The notes: a model not told the origin generated them from the letters alone. 64,000 bases of DNA from Wyeomyia smithii (GCF_029784165.1 NC_073694.1:38421006-38485005), one strand, 5' to 3'. Positions 12,110 to 22,500 are shown, counted from the first letter of the stretch. Program-made: numbers and translations.

Positions 12110-12604
12110 GGGTAGGGAACGGCTTGAGCAGTGGCGCCTATTTTAATCAGGCGAAGAAAGCAGGCCTTAAACTCCTTGATTTTGATCAATATCGACAATT
12201 TCAATGATGGAAACGAAAACTTTGATTGTCTATCTGTCTTATGAATATAAAAAATACCGTTAATCACAAAGAAATCACACAGAAATCACCATTCGAAGCA
12301 AATCGACCTATATTGCAGCCATTCAGGAGCCACTTCAGGTGCTGAAAAAAACGCCTGCAAAACAGATGGAAACTGCTTAAAATAGGTTGGGAGTCATTGG
12401 AATAGTGTCTCTCGATTGGTAACTTCAATAAATTATTGCTAAAGTTTGCTAACTTAGTTTTACAATCTGAAAACAATACCTGACAGATATAAAGATAGAG
12501 AACAGATTGATGATATACTTCTGTTTGAATTTCACCCAACACATTTCGAGTATTTCGTCTCACACAGGAGGTTCCTGAAGCTGCTTAGAATATGTTCCCT
12601 ACCT
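12110..12604 (+). mobile_element. TA-flanked MITE, family E, copy 1, 495 bp
   Basis: Left end GGGTAGGGAACGG; right end TGTTCCCTACC; TA on both sides (12108-12109, 12605-12606). Two more copies are at 45072-45524 and 49667-50160, alike over most of their length. Short minus-strand frames shared by the copies (about 80-99 codons) carry differing frames between copies and show no domain, so they are not taken as genes. Confidence 0.8.
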
Positions 12605-12606
12605 TA

Positions 12607-13317
12607 GCACTTCAATGCAACAACAACTACATGCTAAACCTATAGGAAGGATGAAAAAGTTCATTTTTCGTTGGTTTTTCAGTGCACAGTTACATTATAG
12701 CTTAAGTGTTCTAAATTTGATGGAGTACTGTACAACTCAGAAAAAATAATTTTTAAGAAAAAAATCGAAGAAAATAAATTATCTTGAAGAGCTCATTTTT
12801 CAAAACCCTTTTATTGTGATTAGCTAAAATAACCAATATTAATGATTGTCTAAGGATGGAGAAAAAAAATATGAAAAAAGATGTTTTTTACAGCGTATAT
12901 TTGGTTTGAAAGACAAAATTCTAACCGGTAAGCCAAGATTATCGGTAGACGTGATTACTCGGGGACTTTATTATCCGAAGTTCGAATTCTAGGAGCATTT
13001 GCTGTTTGTTGTTAGTTTTTATTTCAAAACATTAACTTTCATATCCTATCCAGCATATTTGTTATTATTTCTGTCCCTTCCAACAGGTCCGAGTTAAGTG
13101 AATTCAATTAACGTATAATTTGATTTGCTCCTTTTTCCCACAGAAAAAGATGCTCATTTCTCCATGATCAGACAACTATCAATTTTTTACAAACTGTCTG
13201 TACTTTTCATAAAAAAATCATTTTGTAAAACAAACTTTTTGAGATAAATAATTTGTCATTTTCTTTGTTATTTTTTTAAATTCTTTTCAACTCAAATTTT
13301 TTCGGACTCTGGAATCA
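12607..13317. other. No gene recognised
   Basis: AT-rich, with A and T runs; nothing supported. Confidence 0.4.
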
Positions 13318-13442
13318 TGACCCGGTCCGGATGACTCTGTTCCGGTCCGGTCCAAAAAAAAAATATCGGACTTTGAAGATTTCGTTCCGATCGGATTATG
13401 GACCGGACCGGACTTTTTCGGACCCTGCCCGGTCCGATGTCA
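13318..13442. repeat. CCGGTCCGG-rich palindromic repeat
   Basis: Repeated CCGGTCCGG and GGACCGGACC blocks occur on both strands within 125 bases, in an AT-rich setting. The halves are partly inverted relative to each other around about 13370. Confidence 0.6.
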
Positions 13443-13659
13443 CAATTGTGCGTGACCCCAACAGCCTTCCTATAACACAGTGCAACAAAAATTTATTTTT
13501 TCATCTGCATTGGCATCTGTGTATGATTTTTTCATGTATTCTGACGTAAAAACAAATTACCCCGAGTTTGAACAGATTTCACCATAAGGGGCAACAGTGG
13601 CGCCATTTTGAATTCTTAAAAAATCGAAAATTTTCGATGTTTTTTTGACGCCATTTTGT

Positions 13660-14005
13660 TTTAAAGCCAAATATCAAAATTCTAAGTTTGGCCACATATT
13701 AGCATCTTCTTACCCATCTTTGAAAAAAAAAAAACAGTTCTTAGGGTAATTGCTCCATTATTCATCTCAACAGCTTGGTGCACCTATATTCATCTTATTT
13801 CTCTCATTTGTCCAATTTACCGTCAAATTTCAACAAATTTTTCGAAAATAAAACTATTTGCTTCTCAATTTTCTCAAGTGGCTGAAAGTTTTACGTTGAA
13901 AATAGGGTAATTTTATTTGAAGATAAATTGGTCAAAAAGGCCTGATGAGATAAATATAAGTACTGAGTTGAATATAGAAGCGGTTACCCTAAATCGGACA
14001 AAAAC
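13660..14005 (+). repeat. Dispersed repeat split by a MITE
   Basis: 13665-13740 plus 13992-14003 match 15445-15535 (AATATCAAAATTCTAAG, CACATA, TAGCA, then AATCGGACAAAAACT). The second copy has no insert, so the MITE at 13744-13989 landed inside this copy. Confidence 0.65.
13744..13989 (+). mobile_element. TA-flanked MITE, family D, copy 3
   Basis: Ends GGGTAATTGCTCC and GAAGCGGTTACCC; TA at 13742-13743 and 13990-13991. Same orientation as the 9488 copy. Confidence 0.8.
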
Positions 14006-14119
14006 TTTTTTTTCCTTGTTGGGGACATTATACCACTGCGACCAGTACTTAGATCTATTGTGGTGTGTCCTCTTTTGCTTTAAGCCTTTTCTTGTATAGA
14101 CAACTGTTATAAGTTTTAA

Positions 14120-14345
14120 TAGTCACTATCGTGATTGAAGACATTGTCCCAATGTGGTATTATGTAACGAATAAAATTTAAAACATTGTTCGGAGAACTA
14201 GCCCACATTTCCCAAGGTTCTAGAAGTCCCTTATCATGAAATTTGCGCCGTTTGGTGAACATTGCTGGGCATTCACACAGCAAATGATGAGCACTTTCAC
14301 TCTCTGTGTAACAGAAGAGACAATTGTCATTTTTAAGCCTTTTTA
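14120..14345 (-). pseudogene. C-terminal fragment of a LINE ORF2 with a CCHC-type cysteine motif
   Basis: The minus-strand translation from about 14320 contains D-N-C-L-F-C, then E-S-A-H-H-L-L-C-E-C-P-A and further on W-E-M-W-A-S-S-P-N-N-V-L-N-F-I. This Cys2-His-Cys motif followed by a tryptophan-rich tail is characteristic of the ORF2 end of R1/LOA-group non-LTR elements. About 70 residues are readable; no reverse transcriptase lies directly upstream, so it is an isolated relic. Confidence 0.7.
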
Positions 14346-14576
14346 TTAGCTTGAGATATCGTTTTTAGACTGTTGATAGAAGCGAAGAAGCACTGTAGTT
14401 GTCTTTCAACTCTCTTTTTAAATAAATAATTGGTAACCTTAAAGAGAAGCGTTGTTTAATTGACTAGAAGTCATACAACACTAATATAGGAAGTCGCTAT
14501 TGCAGTTGTAGTTAGAGTATTCAATTTACTGTCAAAACAATGCACCGTCGGTGGAACTGTATCACGCTCATGTGGT

Positions 14577-14592
14577 CGTCCTTAAAAGGACG
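14577..14592 (-). terminator. Histone mRNA 3' stem-loop
   Basis: On the minus strand CGTCCT, loop TTTA, AGGACG forms a 6-bp stem with a 4-base loop, preceded by CCAACC and followed by ACCACA. This matches the layout of the replication-dependent histone 3' processing hairpin (6-bp stem, 4-nt loop, ACCCA-like flank). It lies 15 bases beyond the stop of the H2A relic. Confidence 0.8.
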
Positions 14593-14798
14593 GTTGGTTT
14601 TAGTTTTTACAAAGCTGGAATTAATCGAATTTTGCCCTCTTTCCCGATTTCTTCCGGGAGCAGAACAGCTTTAATATTCAACAGAAACATCTTACTGATT
14701 ATTACGCAGCAGATGCTGAATTCGACCTATCGGGAATTGAAGCCTAGCACGAGATGAACGGGACGTTGTCTTTCCCTTTGACTGTGCCTTCTTTGCCA
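14577..14798 (-). pseudogene. H2A: Histone H2A pseudogene with an internal deletion
   Basis: From ATG at 14798 the minus strand gives a basic tail and then S-R-S-S-R-A-R-L-Q-F-P-I-G-R-I, which is the H2A N-terminus and start of helix 1, ending L-L-R-N-N-Q and a stop near 14694. After a frame change, about 14665-14607 reads N-I-K-A-V-L-L-P, the H2A C-terminal segment just before the lysine-rich tail. About 70 residues between (most of the histone fold) are missing. The coding remnant is about 192 nt against about 375 nt for intact H2A. The histone 3' stem-loop is retained downstream, which argues for duplication at the DNA level and not for a poly(A) retrocopy. It cannot make a functional histone. 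Confidence 0.8.
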
Positions 14799-14811
14799 TG
14801 ACAATGAATAA

Positions 14812-15790
14812 CGGAGAAGCAATGTGATGATGAAAAAACCCGTGAGGTTGCCTTAAATGCCTACGGAAAGAACCCACGCAACAAGTAGGCGGCGCGGCGT
14901 AAGTGGTAGAATAAAAGAATTTAAAAAAGAGGTTAGCCGGCACGCTGGACCCGAAGCTTAAACATAAGTTGTTACGAAATTCACTAACTTTAAACCAGTG
15001 GTGTCTCGTGCATCTGTTCTATTGTTTATGGAACAGGTAAACAATCTTAGGAAAAAGTAAACGGTTTCACATTTGTAGAGTGGAAACTGCTAAACGAAAC
15101 CGATGGTAACGAGAGAAAATATTCATTACACACCACCTCTCTTCAGAGTCTGTTCATATGTTTCGTTATGCCTTTCTGTTTTATCTCTCGATGTGGTTGA
15201 AATTCGAGAGGAACCACGTGACCGCCAGAGTCCGCAGATCTCAACCTCGAGACCTTTCATAACGCAAATGAGAAACGAGCGAATTCATTAATTTTTTTCT
15301 GTGGTGGTGTGGTTTTGTTGATGTGTAGTTTTCTTTTGAGACTATTCATCAATTTTATTCTTAACTTATAGTGGATTCAAGTTGTTGTTTCTATGTTGTT
15401 TTGTTGTTTATATGTTGCAAATGTGGCGTCGATAAAACATTAAGGCAAAATATCAAAATTCTAAGAGTTTGATCACATAATAGCATTTTCTTATCCATCT
15501 TTTAAAAAACAGATTTGAATCGGACAAAAACTGACCTCAAAATGGTGATCTACAGAAACAGTTTTGGCAATTTGTACAACGTGCTCACAATGTATGCCTA
15601 GTTCAAAGATTTTGCATGAGAATGGGAAGTTTTAAAATTTCTTGTTTTAACCGCCAGTTTCATGTAACGATACAACTCGGGAGAATCGTGTAATAATTGA
15701 ATTAACAGAAATGCATAAAATGGAATTTAAAAAACCTTGCTCTTTTGATCAACGTTTTTGCGAGTGACCAAAAATAATAACTACTTGAAA
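14812..15790. other. Intergenic; contains the uninterrupted copy of a dispersed repeat (about 15440-15535)
   Basis: Aside from the repeat that also occurs, split, at 13660-14005, nothing is recognised. No histone promoter elements are evident upstream of the H2A relic. Confidence 0.4.
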
Positions 15791-15794
15791 TTAA

Positions 15795-16200
15795 TAATTT
15801 TGAGGCCATGGAATTTAAAAAGTGCCATGAAATTTCGTTAAATTTTTTATTTTGAATTGCCATTTACCGATGACACGGTTCGATTTTAATTCTCTCATTA
15901 ATTCTCCGCGCATACTGAAAGCAAGTAAACACAAATTACATGTAAACAGAACACTAGCAGTGACCAAACGGCTGAAAGCAAACGAGACAGATCCCGATAG
16001 AACCTCTAACATGTGCGGGTCGAGCCAGTTTCCAGTAAGAGTTGACCGTGTTCTTGCTGCAGTTAACGGGCGGATGAAGACTAATTTTCTGCATGCTAGC
16101 TGCTACGTGACTACTGATAGTTATACTTACGGTGGGTATATCGTTATGCACTCGAGCAAGCAAAGAGGAAGAAAAGTACTGATTGGTTGCTTTGTTTGAA
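15795..16200. repeat. Dispersed repeat L, copy 1
   Basis: Shares AATTGCCATTTACCGATGAC, CTGAAAGCAAAC, AGTAAGAGTTGACCG and GTGACTACTGA with 48890-49340, in the same order and orientation. Nature unknown; a terminal part of a larger element is possible. Open frames across it on both strands are not conserved between copies. Confidence 0.6.
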
Positions 16201-16638
16201 TTAGACTGGAACTCAGAGTTTCACCTTAGATTTCGGGTTTGTTTGGTCGAAATATGCTCTTAACAAGGCTCTACAGTTTTCAATATTAAAATAGTAAGCA
16301 TAATACAATCACAAATTGCCACATATTGGTGGACGCATAGCTAATGAAGCAAATCCGTTGGAAACTGACTAAAATTTAAGCATTTGAAAGTGGATAATTT
16401 CGTGAAGCAATTTTAGCAATCGTGATTGAAGTCGCAGAGTTTTAGACCTGACCACATAAATAGTTTGGAGAACTTTGATCTCGAACATCTGATATGCAGA
16501 TTTCCCTTTACTTCCATTTAAACATATGCAAATATTTCATTGCAAAAAAAATCATGTTTTGATTTAGCCAAATTCAAGCGTTCAGCTTGTGCATATAAAA
16601 CAAAAGGTCGAATGGCTGCTTTAGAGCGGGAGGCGGGA
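16201..16638. other. No gene recognised
   Basis: AT-rich sequence up to the target-site duplication of the Juan-like element. Confidence 0.4.
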
Positions 16639-16649
16639 ACTGTAGCAGT
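16639..16649. repeat. Target-site duplication, 3' side (with 21060-21070)
   Basis: ACTGTAGCAGT is present immediately next to the poly(T) at 16650 and again at 21060-21070, where the element's 5' end lies. This defines both borders of the minus-strand retrotransposon. Confidence 0.9.
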
Positions 16650-16888
16650 TTTTTTTTTTTTTTTATAAAGGGGGGATTTGTTAGTAGCTTAAGTATTTAT
16701 GATAAATATTAGTAAATAATGAGTATGTGTGTCCAATCACAAATGGTGACTTCTCAACACTGTTAGAAATTTGTAATTTTAATTGTTAGGATTTGTTTGC
16801 TTTCGCAATAAGGACTTATCATTCGTAGGGAATGAAACCTACTTGTCAGAAAAGGGGAAGTAAACTTACAACTAACTTAATTGCTAAC

Positions 16889-19549
16889 TTATTGGCTATA
16901 AAGAGAGCTTATCGTAGCAATTGAGGATTGCAACGATTTTTGTCGAAAATTGTTAATAATTTTATTTGACATAGCTTCTAATGGTTCAACACCAGTAAGT
17001 CTATGTAATTCGAGTGTACCAAACCAAGGAGGACGCTTCAAAATCATTTTCAGAATTTTATTCTGAATCCTTTGAAGCGTTTTCTTCCTTGTTGAACAGC
17101 AACTTGACCAGATCGGTACAGCATAAAGCATTGCTGGTCTAAAAATTTGTTTGTAAATCAAAAGTTTGTTCTTTAAACAAAGTTTAGAATTCTTGTTAAT
17201 GAGAGGATATAAACATCTCGTATATTTGATGCACTTGGCTTGTATACTCTCAATGTGCTCTTTGAAAATAAGTTTTTTATCATAAATTAGTCCCAAGTAC
17301 TTAACCTTGTCGGACCAACTTAAAATAACCCCATTCATCTTGACAACGTGATTATTGTTTGGCTTGAGGAAAGAAGCCCTAGGCTTATGCGGAAAAATTA
17401 TCATTTGAGTTTTAGAAGCATTGGGAGAGATTTTCCACTTTTGCAAGTAGGAAGAAAAAATATCTAAACTTTTCTGCAATCGACTGCATATGACACGAAG
17501 ACTTTTTCCTTTTACGGAAATGCTTGTGTCATCGCAGAACAATGACTTTGTGCATCCTGGAGGCAAATCAGGAAGATCTGAAGTGAATATGTTGTACAGG
17601 ACTGGACCCAAGACTGAACCTTGAGGTACACCTGCTCTGACAGGAAATCTATCAGATTTTGAATTCTGATAGACAACCTGCAGAGTTCGATCAGTAAGAT
17701 AATTTTTTAAAATTTTGATTAGGAAAATTGGAAAGTTAAAAGTTTGCAATTTCGCAATCAAACCTTTATGCCAAACACTGTCGAATGCTTTTTCTATGTC
17801 TAAAAGAGCAGCTCCAGTGGAATAACCTTCAGATTTGTTAGCTCGTATCATATTAGTAACTCTGAGCAATTGATGAGTTGTGGAATGCCCATGGCGAAAT
17901 CCAAACTGTTCATTTGCAAAAATTGAATTTTCGTTGATGTGTGACATCATTCTGTTAAGAATAATTCTCTCAAACAGTTTACTTATTGAAGAAAGCAAAC
18001 TGATTGGTCGATAACTTGAAACTTCAGCTGGGTTCTTATCCGGTTTTAAAATGGGAGTAATTTTTGCATTTATCCATAATTTGGGAAAATATGTAATTTT
18101 GAAGCAGCAATTGAAAATTTTTACTAAAAATTCCATTGTGCTCTCAGGGAGATGTTTGATTAGTATATTAAAGATTCCATCGTCACCAGGTGCTTTCATA
18201 TTTTTGAAATTTTTAATAATTGATTTAATCTCATTCAAGTTAGTTTCAATTATTTCTGCAGGTAAAAAATTCTGGGAAGAAATTAAATCAAATTGACGTG
18301 TGACTTCATTTTCAATTGGACTCACAAAATTCAAATTTGAGTTATGAACACTCTCAAACTGCTGAGCAAGTCTTTGAGCCTTTTGTTCATTGGATACAAG
18401 AAAACGTTCACCATCTTTTAAAACTGGAATAGGCTTTGAAGGTTTCTTAAGAATCTTCGACAGCTTCCAAAATGGTTTTGAATATGGTTTCAATTTTTCA
18501 ACTTTAGTCTCAAAATTTTGATTTCTCAGAAGAGTAAATCTATGTTTAATCTCTTTCTGTAAATCTTTATAAATAGTTTTAAAAACAGGGTCACGAGAAC
18601 GTTGATATTGACGTCTGCGAACATTTTTCAAACGAATTAGAAGTTGAAGATTTTCGTCAATTATTGGTGAATCAAATTTCACTTGAGCCTTTGGAACAGA
18701 ATAATTCCTGGCATCAACAATTGCACATTTTAATGCGTCCAAAGCGGAATCAATATTCACTTCGTTTTGCAAATCAAGCTCATTATTGAAATTTCTCTCA
18801 ATATGAGTTTTGTATCTTTCCCAATTAGCCTTGTTATAATTAAAAACAGAGCTCATAGGGTTTAAAACTGATTCATGTGATAAAGAAAAAGTTATTGGAA
18901 GATGATCAGAATCAAAGCCAGCATGTGTGATCAAATCACTACATACATGACTTTGATCTGTAAGCACCAAATCAATTGTTGAAGGGTTTCTTACAGAAGA
19001 AAAGCATGTAGGACTATTCGGAGACAAAATAGAATAGTATCCTGAAGAACAATCGTTGAATAAAATTTTGCCATTGGAATTACTTTGAGAATTATTCCAT
19101 GAACGATGTTTAGCGTTAAAATCGCCGATTATGAAAAATTTCGAACGATTTCTGGTGAGTTTTTGTAAATCACCTTTAAAATAATTTTTGAGCTCGCGTG
19201 TGCATTGAAATGGTAAATATGCTGCGGCAATAAATAAAATCCCAAGTTCAGTTTGAACTTCAATTCCCAAAGTTTCAATAACTTTCGTCTCAAGATGGGG
19301 AAGAGCACGATGTTTGATTCGGCGATGAATAACAATTGCAACTCCACCGCCGGAACCCTGAATCCTATCATATCTATGAACCACGTAATTGGGATCATAT
19401 TTTAATTTTATGTTAGGTTTCAAAAATGTTTCAGTAATAATTGCAATATGCACATTATTTACTGTTAAAAAGTTAAAAAGCTCATTCTCATTGGCCTTCA
19501 ATGAGCGAGCATTCCAATTTAATATTTTAATTGTTTTATTTAAAATCAT
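16889..19549 (-). CDS. ORF2 of copy 1: endonuclease / reverse transcriptase, 886 aa
   Basis: Performs target-primed reverse transcription for the element. The N-terminal apurinic-type endonuclease shows N-W-N-A-R (residues 11-15), T-E-T-F-L with Glu40, G-D-F-N-A-K-H (142-148) and S-D-H-L-P-I (214-219). The reverse transcriptase follows: K-A-P-G-D-D-G-I near 452, Y-R-P-I-S-L-L near 513, L-D-I-E-K-A-F-D near 583, G-V-P-Q-G-S-V-L-G-P near 640, and the catalytic F-C-D-D at 671-674 (Cys in place of the usual Ala). No RNase H domain is seen after about residue 800, as in Jockey and Juan elements. The start ATG overlaps the end of ORF1 by 14 bases. The frame is complete, with length equal to copy 2. 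Confidence 0.95.
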   Translation of the reverse strand: MILNKTIKILNWNARSLKANENELFNFLTVNNVHIAIITETFLKPNIKLKYDPNYVVHRYDRIQGSGGGVAIVIHRRIKHRALPHLETKVIETLGIEVQTELGILFIAAAYLPFQCTRELKNYFKGDLQKLTRNRSKFFIIGDFNAKHRSWNNSQSNSNGKILFNDCSSGYYSILSPNSPTCFSSVRNPSTIDLVLTDQSHVCSDLITHAGFDSDHLPITFSLSHESVLNPMSSVFNYNKANWERYKTHIERNFNNELDLQNEVNIDSALDALKCAIVDARNYSVPKAQVKFDSPIIDENLQLLIRLKNVRRRQYQRSRDPVFKTIYKDLQKEIKHRFTLLRNQNFETKVEKLKPYSKPFWKLSKILKKPSKPIPVLKDGERFLVSNEQKAQRLAQQFESVHNSNLNFVSPIENEVTRQFDLISSQNFLPAEIIETNLNEIKSIIKNFKNMKAPGDDGIFNILIKHLPESTMEFLVKIFNCCFKITYFPKLWINAKITPILKPDKNPAEVSSYRPISLLSSISKLFERIILNRMMSHINENSIFANEQFGFRHGHSTTHQLLRVTNMIRANKSEGYSTGAALLDIEKAFDSVWHKGLIAKLQTFNFPIFLIKILKNYLTDRTLQVVYQNSKSDRFPVRAGVPQGSVLGPVLYNIFTSDLPDLPPGCTKSLFCDDTSISVKGKSLRVICSRLQKSLDIFSSYLQKWKISPNASKTQMIIFPHKPRASFLKPNNNHVVKMNGVILSWSDKVKYLGLIYDKKLIFKEHIESIQAKCIKYTRCLYPLINKNSKLCLKNKLLIYKQIFRPAMLYAVPIWSSCCSTRKKTLQRIQNKILKMILKRPPWFGTLELHRLTGVEPLEAMSNKIINNFRQKSLQSSIATISSLYSQ

Positions 19550-20857
19550 TGCTAAATTTTAAATTAGAAACAATTTTAATAGTAAAATTTGTGCCTATTT
19601 GAATGGCTTCAAACATTGATTTTGCCTGCAACATGGCGTTCATAAGATCGAACATTGCCTGTTGCAAAAAAGAAAGTTTACCTGCCGTAATAGGCCCCAG
19701 GCAGTTGACATTAGAAAAAATATTTTCGGCAGCAATATTAGCTGGAGTGATAGGTGTACAATTATTTTCTAGCCTGTTTTGCTTACCCATATTAACGGTC
19801 ATTTTCGAACTACCAACACTAGGCGGTATAATGTTCGAACTACCTGTAACCTGTGCATAAGTTAAACGGGTATGCAAAGGAGTAGGTAAACTATGCGTCA
19901 CTGGTACGCTTGGAGAATTTTGTTTTGAAGTTGGTTTTAATTGAGAAATTGAATTTTGTTTACCTTGCCTTGCCTTAACAATTGCTAAACGGACTGGGCA
20001 TTGATAAAAATTTGACATATGGTTGCCGTTACAATTCGCACAGCGAAAATTTTTACTCTCTTTCACAGGACATGTGTCCTTTTGTGAGAAGAGTCTCCAC
20101 AATTAAGACATTTTTGGTCCATGTTACAGAATTTGGAACCATGGCCATAACGTTGGCAAGTACGGCATTGGGTGATATGCTTTTCACCTCCGCCATACTT
20201 CCTATAAATTTCCCACTTTACACGCACATTATACAAAGCATGTGCTTTTTCAAAAAATTTTAAGTTGTTAACCTCATTGCGGTTAAAATGAATTAAATAA
20301 TTAACAAGGGAAATTCCAGTTCTCTGACTGTTTTCGCCTCGTGATTTTTGTTTCATTAGAATTACTTGGGTGGGGGCTATGCCAAGTAATTCTGTTAAAG
20401 TAAGTTTGATCTCATCAACGGTTTGATCGTTGGTGAGACCTTTCAAGACAACCTTGAACGGCTTGGTGTTCTTGGTGTCATATGTAAAAAATTTGTACAT
20501 CTTGTCAGTTAAATACTGAACAAGACGATCACGACCCTTTACTGAGTCGGCTAATAAGCGGCATTCACCTCTACGGCCAATTTGATAGGTAACTTTAACG
20601 TCAGAAACAAACGTTGAAAGTTCCTTTTTGAATATATTAAATTCAGAAGAAATAGTTACCACAATAGGTGTAACTTTCTCCTTTTTTAAAGATTTTAAAT
20701 TTTGTATAGTTTCATTATTGGTAACTTCCATTTCACCAGCTTCTTGCTCAGGCAAAATATCAAAAGGATTGTCACTACAGACACTCGATGTGTCAGAAAG
20801 AGATGCCTCTCTTTTCCTCCCCGCAGCGATGCGAGGTTTCTTTTTCCGTCCAGCCAT
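19536..20857 (-). pseudogene. ORF1 of copy 1 (gag-like zinc-knuckle protein), broken by a 1-base deletion
   Basis: The ATG at 20857 begins the same M-A-G-R-K-K-K-P protein as in copy 2. The frame is lost at 20080-20083, where four T (plus strand) replace the five of copy 2, just inside the second zinc knuckle, so the protein ends a few residues later at 20063. The other frame then continues to the normal stop at 19536. The span is 1322 nt against 1323 in copy 2, consistent with this being the only length change. The lesion is in a homopolymer, so a sequencing error or programmed slippage cannot be excluded, but copy 2 shows the unbroken form. Confidence 0.9.
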
Positions 20858-21059
20858 TTCAGGCGATACGAAAAAAGTTAAAACAAATGTTAAATTCAAA
20901 AGTAGGTAGTCTTGAGAAAGACTGATGGGAAATAACTTTCAGGTAATCTTTAAAAGACACACTGACAAAACACAAACTTTGAAGCTATAGGCAGTCAAAG
21001 ACCAGTCCACAAGCAACCGAAAAAACGTCTGATCTGTAGGACAGTTCAAGACGCACTGT

Positions 21060-21070
21060 ACTGTAGCAGT
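21060..21070. repeat. Target-site duplication, 5' side (with 16639-16649)
   Basis: ACTGTAGCAGT directly follows the 5' end of the minus-strand element. Confidence 0.9.
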
Positions 21071-22204
21071 GATTTATTGTTGTGTTTGCGACTTAAGCGC
21101 TTTTCGATGAATCTAAACGATTTTGCTTCATGCTTAGTTCGTTTTTATTCTCGTTGGCTTGGTTTAAAGTGTATCGTATAAAATGCGAGGCGAGTGATTG
21201 TGCGTTATATTGCTTTCTGGTGTGTAAATACAGAAGGCGCTATAATGCCAATAGCTGACACCGTCGTCAATTTTACTCACCCTGTAATTGCGATATCAAC
21301 AATGCCGTACACCCGAGCTCAGTTATCGATTCTCCCTCTAGTATCATGCGCTCTTTTGTATGCACGACAATGACTGAATAATCGTTCATTCACACCAGAT
21401 TACGCGTTGACGGTTTCTACTTTCGTGGGTAATGTATTTACTCTGAGGAGGAATCCTTTCCAACTTTGCATTTACAACTCACAAGAAAAGACTTTTCATC
21501 CGTAATACAGTGAGCTTTGATCAAATCTCAACTTTTCGAAGCTTCATGAAAATCGTGCTGAATTGTAAATATGTTAATTTAATTCAAGGACGCAATAATC
21601 AATAATTTGGAGTAAATATTCTAAAAAAATCATCACACATCAATCGATTTGCTTCCAAAGATACTAACAACGAAATCGTTAGCCAAAGTCTCATTCAAGT
21701 GTCCCGCTCGCTCGCCTTCTAATGCAGATGTCGCACACATAAATCATATATTGACGACCAGAACTTTGTGAGACCTTCAACCAGAATAGCTCAACTCAGC
21801 TCGTTTTTCACCGGCCCGCTCGCATGGAGACGCCAGCGAATCGTGGCGCGTTATTCTAGGGACAAACAGGTTCGTCTCGGTCAGTTATTATACCGATCAG
21901 TGCACTAGCAAGCGAACGTAGGTACCTATTTACGCTTTCTGATGGATGGAATAGTCTATTTTTACATCAAACCGCCCGTAGTCCCATCGACGGTTGATGT
22001 CGGCTTTTAATCCATCAAATCACGTCGTCAGTTTAGACTATTTAATTCAGTGAATTTCCACGGGCAGTCTCAAAATTATAATAACATTTTTATCGATGCC
22101 CGTTATCGACAATCTGGAACGACTTCCTTTGATAACTTATTATTGAAATTTCTTATTAGAAGAAAAAAGATCATTCTGTATAAAAATAGTTATTTAGTAG
22201 AATA
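21071..22204. other. No gene recognised
   Basis: No long open frame and no recognisable repeat. This stretch is less AT-rich in parts (about 21650-21950) but shows no coding signal I can support. Confidence 0.4.
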
Positions 22205-22500
22205 ATTTCCAAAGACTGTTAAGATACGACAACAGCTTCGAATATCTTCGGACAGGGGCACAATAAAATGATTCCACAGTAATGCTCTACATTTTGATTG
22301 GTACCTTTTTTAACTATGAAAAACATATATAATAGGCTCCAATTGTCGAAAAACTTTTGGTTCCGAAAGGAAAACTTAAACCCAACACTGATTGGAAATT
22401 TCAAACCATCACCGCACATTTCAAGAAGAGCTGTAGGAATACTGTCAGTTCCAGGTTTTAGCTTGTGAATGGTTTCGTCTTCGTCATGAGCATCAATGAG
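22205..22500 (-). pseudogene. LINE reverse transcriptase relic
   Basis: Minus-strand translation from about 22480 gives I-H-K-L-K-P-G-T-D-S-I-P and, further on, F-F-I-V-K-K-G-T-N-Q-N-V-E-H-Y-C-G-I-I-L-L. These match the K-P-G-x-D-G-I-P and K-K-G-x-x-x-x-x-x-N-Y-R-G-I-x-x-L motifs of non-LTR reverse transcriptases, closest in style to the element at 1-2356. Key residues are changed (D-G to D-S, Y-R-G to Y-C-G) and there is no continuation, so it is a short decayed fragment. Confidence 0.75.

Larger units (their letters stand above)
16650..21059 (-). mobile_element. Jockey-clade (Juan-like) non-LTR retrotransposon, copy 1, about 4.4 kb
   Basis: Complete from near the 5' end to a 3' poly(A) (poly(T) at 16650-16664 on the plus strand), flanked by the 11-bp duplication ACTGTAGCAGT. 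It carries ORF1 (nucleic-acid-binding) and ORF2 (endonuclease plus reverse transcriptase). The 5' end starts about 23 bases further in than copy 2. ORF1 has a one-base deletion, so the copy is probably not autonomous, though ORF2 is intact. It is nearly identical to copy 2: I count about 14 differences over the 886 ORF2 residues. Confidence 0.95.

Noticed and set aside
12264..12563. 99-codon minus-strand frame, with related frames at 45241-45480 and 49817-50095
   Set aside because: They lie in family E MITE copies; the reading frame and start differ between copies, as expected for non-coding repeat sequence.
18051..20909. Plus-strand frames of 81-93 codons within the Juan-like element
   Set aside because: Antisense shadows of ORF1 and ORF2; the same shadows appear in the second copy.
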